From assembly GCA_002362735.1 (NCBI GenBank), contig DEUU01000366.1, positions 1-5,805 on the forward strand: a stretch of 5,805 nt of DNA, given 5' to 3'. Position 1 is the first letter of the stretch, and every line of letters begins with the position of its first letter. Under the pieces are notes generated by a model that made no database searches, was not told the origin of the DNA, and was given only the letters and a program-made list of their open reading frames with translations. The DNA comes from Dehalococcoidia bacterium UBA3254 (lineage in GTDB: Bacteria; Chloroflexota; Dehalococcoidia; Dehalococcoidales; UBA3254). The position numbers and the translations under genes were made by a program. Shown piece by piece: positions 1-5,335 of this stretch.

Positions 1-1355
1 GGTATATTGCCTTTCTTAGTATGAATCGCCAATCTGGGAGCTTCTCCGCCAACCTGTTGTGCTGCCCTCATAACCCCTTCCGCTAAAACATTACCAAATC
101 CCTCACGGTAGGCTATTTTCTTAAGCATCGCCATAATCGCTTCAGCATTTCCCCACTTCATCTCCAGACCATCCGTATCTCTTTGAGTCAGAATTCCTTT
201 TTCATAACATTCGATGACCCAACTCATGATGAAACCAGACTCATTTACATCAAGGCCTAAGCGGTCCACCTCATCAGCAATGATCAATGTCATGGTAACA
301 TCTTGTATCCCCACATTAGTGTGAAACAGACCAACGGCTTCACCATCCGGCTCCTCGAAAACATGGCCTTTAAATTTACCTTCTGGTATTTCCATCCTGA
401 TGCAATGTTTGGCTGAACAAGCCCAGCAGGGTATTATTTTTTTATTTTCTCCGAATTTAGTCTTAATATTGGCAGGATGATAACTATCCAGTATCTCAGG
501 AGTGAAAGGATAGCTATTTTGAGTATAATTTTTCACCGGTAATTCGCCCAATTTAGCAGCCATAATATTTCCAATCAGAGACCCTACTCCTTCGACATGA
601 ATATTAGGAAATTTTACTCGTGCCCGCTCTTGCATTTGCTTAGCTAATTGTGAAACCAATTCAGGATACTTTAACGGAATAGCAGTTTTTCCACGTTCAA
701 CTACAATTGCTTTTACTTTCTTTGATCCCATAACAGCTCCCACCCCATTATGAGCGGCGATATGGCCGTAATCCGTAAATATACAGGCAAATTTTACCAG
801 ATGGTCCCCAGCTGGTCCGATGCTTAACACGCTAACATCCATCAACCCTTTCCCAAGTTCCTGTCGGATTATATCTTCCATCTGCCATGTTGTTTTACCG
901 ATTAAATGCCGGGCATCTTTAAACTCAACTTTATCCTTTTGGATATGGATATAAATCCAATCTGACGCAGCCCCTTCCAGGACAACTGCATCATAGCCAG
1001 TTAAGCGTAGATAAGCACCAAAAATTCCATTTGCCTGGGTACTACCAATTCCGTTGGTTAGAGGTCCCTTACTTACTACTGCAGTTCCGCCGGACCCGCT
1101 AACACGGGTACAACCCAACGGGCCAGAACCTAAAAAAAGAATATTTTCAGGATCAGACCATTTTATACTTGGCGATAATTCGTCAAATATATACTTGATT
1201 CCCATGACCGCGCCACCAATATATTTCCGGCAAAATTGTTCTTCTAACAGTTGGATATTGACCTTATTATTGGTTAAATCAACTCTTAATATTTTCCCCG
1301 CATAGCCATAAATTGGTTGAGCATTTTTTGCCTCTTGCATTTTTGTATTATCCAA
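1..1355 (-). CDS. AOR-family tungsten/molybdenum pterin oxidoreductase, C-terminus off the left edge
   Basis: This is the first 451 residues of a protein that would normally be about 600-660 residues. It should bind a bis-metallopterin W (or Mo) cofactor and one [4Fe-4S] cluster in the cytoplasm and exchange electrons with ferredoxin. Family hallmarks are GYAGKILRVDLT (about residues 17-28), the pterin-binding stretch from GSGPLG (about 76) to LTGYDAVVLEG (118-128), and GVGAVMGSKKVKAIVVE (204-220). Cluster cysteines are C310, C313 and C318. This C-x2-C-x4-C spacing differs from the C-x2-C-x3-C of typical AORs; the fourth Cys would lie beyond the edge. An acidic EEPDGEA motif (334-340) matches the usual E-G-P-E-Y-E-T segment near the metal. 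I chose the TTG start at 1355 because GAGGTG lies 5 bases upstream; the ATG at 1340 is 20 bases from it. It follows the SDR gene by 81 bases and is probably co-transcribed. The family is certain. The substrate (aldehyde, or acyl-CoA/carboxylate) is unknown. Confidence 0.9.
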   Translation of the reverse strand, partial: MDNTKMQEAKNAQPIYGYAGKILRVDLTNNKVNIQLLEEQFCRKYIGGAVMGIKYIFDELSPSIKWSDPENILFLGSGPLGCTRVSGSGGTAVVSKGPLTNGIGSTQANGIFGAYLRLTGYDAVVLEGAASDWIYIHIQKDKVEFKDARHLIGKTTWQMEDIIRQELGKGLMDVSVLSIGPAGDHLVKFACIFTDYGHIAAHNGVGAVMGSKKVKAIVVERGKTAIPLKYPELVSQLAKQMQERARVKFPNIHVEGVGSLIGNIMAAKLGELPVKNYTQNSYPFTPEILDSYHPANIKTKFGENKKIIPCWACSAKHCIRMEIPEGKFKGHVFEEPDGEAVGLFHTNVGIQDVTMTLIIADEVDRLGLDVNESGFIMSWVIECYEKGILTQRDTDGLEMKWGNAEAIMAMLKKIAYREGFGNVLAEGVMRAAQQVGGEAPRLAIHTKKGNI

Positions 1356-1360
1356 ATATG

Positions 1361-1366
1361 CACCTC
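1361..1366 (-). promoter_or_regulatory. Shine-Dalgarno GAGGTG that selects a TTG start for the partial AOR gene
   Basis: The minus strand reads GAGGTG here, 5 bases before a TTG at 1355-1353 and 20 bases before the first in-frame ATG at 1340-1338. An in-frame TGA at 1367-1365 blocks any longer reading. No other purine-rich site stands at normal distance from the ATG, so TTG is the better start and adds five residues (M-D-N-T-K). Confidence 0.6.
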
Positions 1367-1436
1367 ATATTACATATAAACAGCACAAAGCCAGTGTTTG
1401 CCGTTTCCTTTTTCTTTCATTAATTATGTTTTCTAT

Positions 1437-2228
1437 CTAATTTTCTCCCATCATTGTGGCAATTGTTGCGGGATGTGTGATATCACTTCCGCCGTCTATA
1501 GTAATAGTCTGACCTGTGATATTATCGGATTCCGAACAACTCAAAAACAAAGCCACGTTGGCTATATCCTCAGGCTCGTTAAACCTTCTAAGAGGAATTA
1601 CCTTCAAACGCAACTTCACCAATTCAGGGTGTTCTTTTTCTAATTGTCGATGCATCGGCGTAATTACTGTACCCGGACTAATAGCATTAACATTGATATT
1701 ATATTTTGCCCATTCAACAGCCAGCGATCTGGTGAGTTGAAGAACACCGCATTTACTTACTCCATAGGCGAGCATTCCATGCACTCCCTTATGTCCGGCT
1801 ATCGAAGAAATATTGACTATTTTCCCCTGTTTTTGTTTTATCATTTGTCTGCCAACAGCCTGACTACAAATAAATTGCCCTTTCAAATTAACATTTATAA
1901 CAGCATCCCAGTCAGCTTCAGCTAAGTTTTCAGACGGAGTCATTTTGTGAGATATTCCTGCGTTGTTTATTAAAATGTCTATTTTGTTAAATTTTTCCAC
2001 CGTCTTATTTACCATTTGATTAACACCGTTGCTATCGGACACGTCACATTTTATAGGAAGTGACTGACGCCCCAGAGATTTAATCTCTTCGGACACCATA
2101 TTAGCCTTTTCAGCGTTTATATCAGCAATAATTATATCAGCCCCTGCCTTAGCTAAGGTCAATGCAATTGCTCGCCCAATACCATCACCAGCGCCCGTTA
2201 TTATGGCTACTTTTCCATCTAATTTCAT
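1437..2228 (-). CDS. Short-chain dehydrogenase/reductase, classical FabG-like type, NAD(H)-preferring
   Basis: This 263-residue cytoplasmic SDR has every classical motif. The cofactor glycine motif TGAGDGIG is at 11-18, and an Asp at 36 ends beta-2, which favours NAD(H) over NADP(H). NNAG is at 88-91, the active-site Asn is N114, and the catalytic residues are S142, Y155 and K159 (YGVSK). S-P-G is at 184-186 and IDGG at 244-247, followed by a short tail ending in GEN. Length is normal for the family. It probably interconverts a hydroxyl and a keto group, plausibly on a 3-hydroxyacyl-CoA or cyclic hydroxyacyl-CoA, but the substrate cannot be read from sequence. The start at 2228 is preceded by GAGGAG with a 7-base spacer. 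A longer reading to 2306 adds 26 residues unlike any SDR N-terminus and is rejected. About 48 of the first 91 residues match the truncated SDR just upstream (hand count, ungapped), so the two are paralogues. Confidence 0.93.
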   Translation of the reverse strand: MKLDGKVAIITGAGDGIGRAIALTLAKAGADIIIADINAEKANMVSEEIKSLGRQSLPIKCDVSDSNGVNQMVNKTVEKFNKIDILINNAGISHKMTPSENLAEADWDAVINVNLKGQFICSQAVGRQMIKQKQGKIVNISSIAGHKGVHGMLAYGVSKCGVLQLTRSLAVEWAKYNINVNAISPGTVITPMHRQLEKEHPELVKLRLKVIPLRRFNEPEDIANVALFLSCSESDNITGQTITIDGGSDITHPATIATMMGEN

Positions 2229-2368
2229 CTTTTTACTCCTCGAATGCAATTTATTATCTTTAATATCAAGATTAGCGCGAAATTGAACTACTCTAATATT
2301 TTTCAATGAACAGGATTCAGAAGCGATTTCTTAAACACCACAGAAATTAACGTGCTATTATCACTCTC
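2229..2368 (-). other. Intergenic leader between truncated and intact SDR genes
   Basis: These 140 bases separate the stop of the truncated SDR from the start of the intact one. I read all three minus-strand frames and saw no S/YxxxK catalytic motif or other SDR C-terminal sequence, so the missing half of the truncated gene is not here in another frame. The segment carries the GAGGAG ribosome-binding site (2236-2241) and an 11-base string, aaattgaacta on the plus strand (2280-2290), that recurs at 2751-2761. No convincing promoter or terminator is visible. Confidence 0.5.
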
Positions 2369-2662
2369 TCAACTTTGGCGAGGTAGAAATCCAGCATTAT
2401 TAACTAAAATATCGACCGTCCCAAATTTTTGAAGCGTCTGTTCTGCCATTTGATTTACCTGATCACTTTTTGAGACATCTACTTTGAGAGCCATTACTTT
2501 GCGTCCCAGCTTCTCGATTTCATGAGCCGTCTCCGTAGCCGTTTCCAGGTTCAAATCACCTAGTGTTAGATTAGCCCCTTCCTGGGCAAGTTTAATAGCA
2601 ATTGCCTTACCAATACCTTGACCTGAACCCGTTACAATCGCCACTTTTCCTTCCAATTCCAT
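2369..2662 (-). pseudogene. Truncated SDR: N-terminal NAD-binding half only
   Basis: The frame encodes 97 residues that match the N-terminal half of a classical SDR: TGSGQGIG at 11-18, Asp36 after beta-2 (NAD preference), a conserved D-V at 62-63, and DILVNNAG at 84-91. It then ends after six more residues at a TGA. The active-site Asn, the Ser and the YxxxK motif are all absent, so it cannot work as a dehydrogenase. Only 140 bases remain before the next gene, too few for the missing 150 or so residues, so a deletion rather than a point frameshift is needed to explain it. The start at 2662 is well supported by AGGAGG with a 6-base spacer, and the frame is intact up to the stop, so translation is likely to persist and the loss may be recent. 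The reading from 2695 adds an unsupported 11-residue extension. It could instead be a retained small protein, but that is less likely. Confidence 0.75.
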
Positions 2663-2705
2663 TTTTATCCTCCTGTAAAATAATCTTGAAATCAACTGAT
2701 ATGGA

Positions 2706-2743
2706 GGTTATAGCCCTCAAATCATAACCCGGGTGCCATAACC
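2706..2743. repeat. Three GGTTAT half-sites, candidate operator
   Basis: On the minus strand GGTTATG occurs twice as direct repeats 14 bases apart (plus-strand cataacc at 2737-2743 and 2723-2729), followed by the inverted copy ATAACC (plus-strand ggttat at 2706-2711). The last two form a 6-bp perfect inverted repeat with a 12-base loop. An ACCCGGGT palindrome sits between the direct copies at 2727-2734. The array lies 44-81 bases before the truncated SDR start, a sensible place for a regulator-binding site. No regulator is encoded in the window, so function is inferred from position only. Confidence 0.35.
2724..2738 (-). promoter_or_regulatory. Weak sigma-54-like promoter match
   Basis: The minus strand reads TGGCAC, five bases, then TTAT. 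The sigma-54 consensus is TGGCAC-N5-TTGC. The -24 half and the spacing are exact, but the normally invariant GC of the -12 half is AT here. If real, transcription would start about 50 bases before the truncated SDR. The mismatch is serious and I give this little weight. Confidence 0.15.
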
Positions 2744-2870
2744 AGATCGTAAATTGAACTAACCATTATGAATTATTTGAAAGCAAAGGCGCTGACCTTT
2801 TCATATTTTACCACCAGAGACCGGTAATCATTAAGAATTTTAGTACCTGTATTCCCTTTTTATAAGTGTC

Positions 2871-3122
2871 TTAGATAGATGAATTCAACTGAAGTGCTCC
2901 CGTATAGCAATATTTAACGCATTGAGGTTCACCGATAGCGGCGCACTGGTGACACTTTTGGCTAATGACAGGAGTTGCCCTTACAATCTCATCGTCAATA
3001 GTCCGGATGACCTTGATCCTGGATTTTTCAGGGTCAAATCTTCCTTCGTTGAGAAGACTGCAAACCTCCTCACAGACTCTGCATCCATCACATTTAGATT
3101 GATCTATGATAATGCTTTGCAT
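2871..3122 (-). CDS. Short 2x[4Fe-4S] ferredoxin-like electron-transfer protein
   Basis: This 83-residue protein has eight cysteines in two groups: C11, C14, C17, C21 (CxxCxxCxxxC) and C57, C60, C68, C72. They should bind two [4Fe-4S] clusters, with C72 completing the first cluster and C21 the second, as in bacterial ferredoxins of the HycB/DmsB type. The sequence between, F-D-P-E-K-S-R-I-K-V at 29-38, is typical of Fe-S subunits found beside AOR genes. The second group is unusual: C60 and C68 are seven residues apart rather than the usual four, and C72 is followed by Tyr instead of Pro. The protein is also shorter than the usual 140-180 residue AOR partner, which carries more clusters. It starts 141 bases after the complete AOR gene, behind GGAGAG with a 9-base spacer, so it probably carries electrons to or from that enzyme. 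No signal peptide or membrane segment is present, so it is cytoplasmic. Confidence 0.85.
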   Translation of the reverse strand: MQSIIIDQSKCDGCRVCEEVCSLLNEGRFDPEKSRIKVIRTIDDEIVRATPVISQKCHQCAAIGEPQCVKYCYTGALQLNSSI

Positions 3123-3263
3123 TTTATTTTGCTCTCCAAAATTCTGTTCAAAAAATCATACCTGGTACAGCGCCATAAGCTTCAAGTATCAACGCAACAA
3201 TTGCCGGTTTTTTGCCTTTTTTAAGTGAGGAGGTGGTTTATAGCCGCCAGAATTTCCTCGTCA
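3123..3263 (-). other. Intergenic gap between AOR and ferredoxin genes
   Basis: These 141 bases hold no gene. A GGAGAG ribosome-binding site for the ferredoxin lies at 3132-3137. A run of six T on the minus strand occurs near the ferredoxin end, but no stable GC-rich stem precedes it, so I do not call a terminator. Reading through from the AOR gene into the ferredoxin is therefore plausible. Confidence 0.5.
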
Positions 3264-5267
3264 TCATTTTCCTTTAATTTCTATTGATGTCTTGACCATA
3301 GCCTGATCCAGCTTGTCAGCCACATCCTTTAACCCCAGTTTTTCCAGCATCTCTCTGGTCGGAATACCGGTCTCAAGATCATATCCCCTCATCCGGCAAT
3401 AGTCTGCCGAGCGTTTTTTATCACCCTCCTCACCCCCCGGATGGACCAGGTCAATATCCCCTAAAAATTTTGCTCCTTTAGAAGCAACATGCTTTTCTCC
3501 TATCATATGGGCGCCTAACACCCTCTGCGAATCTATTAATAAGCGGGTCTTAAGGGCAACTTCCCGGACTTGTTCTGTAGAATATGAAGTTCCGATAGCG
3601 GCATTTATCCATTGGGTATATTCTTCACAGCCGTATAGCATCCCTGCAAAGCTATAACGCTCTGATAAATCTGTACAATGTCCTATGATATCGCAGAGGC
3701 AGTTTGAATCCTCACGGTAAGCATTGATGAGGTTTTCACGCTTATCGTAATAATCAAATCTCCAGACATTCTTATCACCGGTTATTCTCTCACACATTTG
3801 GGAACAGTATTTATCCACCGAATCGGCAGCCTCCCGAGGAGATATTCCAAGATATTCGGCAAAGCTGTTTGATAACGCGTATCCATCCCCCCACAGAGGA
3901 CCACCATCCTCAATATCTCCTGTCCGGTATTTGGCGGCAGGGCCTAGGTAGTGATTAAAGCTAACACCTCTCTCAGGGGCCAGATAAGGTGTGGAGTTTC
4001 CATGCTGATTGGCATAATCTATGGAATTTTTCCCAATCTTTTCCGCTGCCGGAACAATTCCTCCAACAAAGAGCTTCCCGAAGCCTTCGACTTTTGCCAT
4101 CTTTTCCACAAGGGCGATAACAGCTTCCTCGCTTCCTTTTACCATGGGGATTCCATCCGTATCTTTCGCCGTGATAATCCCTCTTTTGTAAAGTTCTATT
4201 AGCCAGGAGCCCACCATCTCGACATACAGGAAGTCTATCCCGTACTTTTCACAGAGTACGGTCCTTTTCCACCAGAGTTTATAATCATCGCTATTATATA
4301 ATTCTGGAAATACTAATCCCCAGTAGCCAACACACATGGTGCCCCCGTTACCCGCCCCGGGTACACTGAAGTTCTGATGACATTGCAGATGGCAAAAAGC
4401 GCATCCGGTGTGATTAACGGTATACTTTTTGACAAATTCCATCGTAGGTGAGGGAGGTACCTTCGATCCAAGATACACTTTACCATTAAAAAAATCATAT
4501 TTGCAGCTGGCATAGCCCTCGATAAAATACCTGGACATGCCTTCATGATAAAACGTTTTGCCAAAGGCGTAAGCTCGCCCTTTTTCTGTAAATTCAGCGT
4601 AATATTCATCAAATAATTTGAAAAAAGCTTTGGGGTTTGCGACCTTTAATCCCCTGGTACCCCGGACTACCACCGCCTTAAGGTTTTTAGAGCCCATCAC
4701 TGCCCCCAGACCTCTTTTCCCCGCTGAGTTATCTATATCATGTGTAATACAAGCGTATACAGCCAGTTTTTCTCCCGCCATTCCGATACAGGCGACTTTG
4801 ACTTCTGGATCATTTAATTCCGTTCTGATTCTTTTTTGTGTCTCATGAACATCCAGTCCCAGCAGGTGCCTGGCATCTCTTATCTCCACCGTATCATTAT
4901 TTATATACAGATAGGATATCTCTTGGGCTTTCCCCTTGATAACAATTTGATCATAACCGGCAAATTTCATCTCCGAGGGAAATTGTCCACCAAATCCGCT
5001 GTGTGTAAAGGGATGATTGGCTTGTTCCGGCGCCTTGGAACAGACTTCTCCTTTGTTGCCAAGTAAGGTTCCGGCTAAAACCCCGGTACTGAATATTAAA
5101 ACATTTTTGGGAGAAAAGGCCCGGGTGTCAGGAGGGACCTCTTCCCAAAATATTCGGCTCGCTATTCCGGTGCCTCCAATATAATCTTTGGCATAATCCC
5201 AGGTTGATTGTTTAACGATCTTGTTTTCAGTTAAATCGACCCTGAGTATCGTTCCTGCAATCGTCAT
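3264..5267 (-). CDS. AOR-family tungsten enzyme with BamB-like active-site cysteine
   Basis: This complete 667-residue cytoplasmic protein should bind a bis-pterin W cofactor and a [4Fe-4S] cluster. It opens with the family signature GTILRVDLTENK (5-16) and has FAGYDQIVIKG (102-112) and KRGLGAVMGSKNLKAVVV (184-201). Cluster ligands are C289, C292 and C296 (C-x2-C-x3-C) plus C525 in the D-x-x-x-L-C motif (520-525). It is longer than archaeal AORs (about 605) and close to BamB of class II benzoyl-CoA reductase (about 650). After the cluster cysteines it reads GGTMCVGYWG (308-317), with C312 where aldehyde-oxidising AORs have acidic G-P-E-Y-E. By recollection of BamB, a Cys near here ligates tungsten. 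That supports an acyl-CoA reductase-like role, but the assignment is inference; an aldehyde oxidoreductase remains possible. Start 5267 has AAGGAG with a 5-base spacer. The ferredoxin downstream is its probable electron partner and the crotonase ends 68 bases upstream. Confidence 0.93.
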   Translation of the reverse strand: MTIAGTILRVDLTENKIVKQSTWDYAKDYIGGTGIASRIFWEEVPPDTRAFSPKNVLIFSTGVLAGTLLGNKGEVCSKAPEQANHPFTHSGFGGQFPSEMKFAGYDQIVIKGKAQEISYLYINNDTVEIRDARHLLGLDVHETQKRIRTELNDPEVKVACIGMAGEKLAVYACITHDIDNSAGKRGLGAVMGSKNLKAVVVRGTRGLKVANPKAFFKLFDEYYAEFTEKGRAYAFGKTFYHEGMSRYFIEGYASCKYDFFNGKVYLGSKVPPSPTMEFVKKYTVNHTGCAFCHLQCHQNFSVPGAGNGGTMCVGYWGLVFPELYNSDDYKLWWKRTVLCEKYGIDFLYVEMVGSWLIELYKRGIITAKDTDGIPMVKGSEEAVIALVEKMAKVEGFGKLFVGGIVPAAEKIGKNSIDYANQHGNSTPYLAPERGVSFNHYLGPAAKYRTGDIEDGGPLWGDGYALSNSFAEYLGISPREAADSVDKYCSQMCERITGDKNVWRFDYYDKRENLINAYREDSNCLCDIIGHCTDLSERYSFAGMLYGCEEYTQWINAAIGTSYSTEQVREVALKTRLLIDSQRVLGAHMIGEKHVASKGAKFLGDIDLVHPGGEEGDKKRSADYCRMRGYDLETGIPTREMLEKLGLKDVADKLDQAMVKTSIEIKGK

Positions 5268-5335
5268 TTGTTCTCCTTCACCCCTCTAACAGGTCTGTTT
5301 CATCTGGAAAGTCAGAAGGCTTATTAAATGTTCCG
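5268..5335 (-). other. Short gap between crotonase and AOR genes
   Basis: The 68-base gap has the AAGGAG ribosome-binding site at 5273-5278 and no visible stem-loop or promoter, so the two genes are probably on one transcript. Confidence 0.45.

Larger units (their letters stand above)
2663..2870 (-). other. Longest intergenic gap: SDR leader with repeats, no gene
   Basis: These 208 bases lie between the ferredoxin stop and the truncated SDR start. I found no coding frame longer than a dozen residues. The segment contains the GGTTAT half-site cluster (2706-2743), a copy of the 11-base string shared with the next leader (2751-2761), and the AGGAGG ribosome-binding site (2669-2674). No strong sigma-70 -35/-10 pair with 16-18 base spacing is visible. 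Its length makes it the likeliest place for an internal promoter. Confidence 0.5.

Noticed and set aside
1054..1305. Plus-strand open frame of 83 codons
   Set aside because: It lies antisense inside the AOR-family gene, whose minus-strand frame carries clear family motifs; the plus-strand product resembles nothing and has no ribosome-binding site I can see.
1356..1436. Possible hairpin CAC-AAAGCCA-GTG in the SDR to AOR gap
   Set aside because: The stem is only three base pairs and no T-run follows it.
1398..1925. Several overlapping plus-strand open frames
   Set aside because: All are antisense shadows of the intact SDR, which has complete catalytic motifs.
2229..2306. 26-residue N-terminal extension of the intact SDR
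   Set aside because: SDRs of this type begin a few residues before the first beta strand, and GAGGAG sits 7 bases before the ATG at 2228.
2663..2695. 11-residue N-terminal extension of the truncated SDR
   Set aside because: AGGAGG lies 6 bases before the ATG at 2662 and inside the proposed extension, which has no SDR similarity.
3123..3263. Possible rho-independent terminator between AOR and ferredoxin
   Set aside because: The T-run on the minus strand has no GC-rich stem in front of it; only 4-bp or mismatched pairings can be drawn.
4313..4612. Minus-strand 99-codon frame inside the complete AOR
   Set aside because: It is in a different frame from the well-conserved AOR sequence and lacks recognisable motifs.
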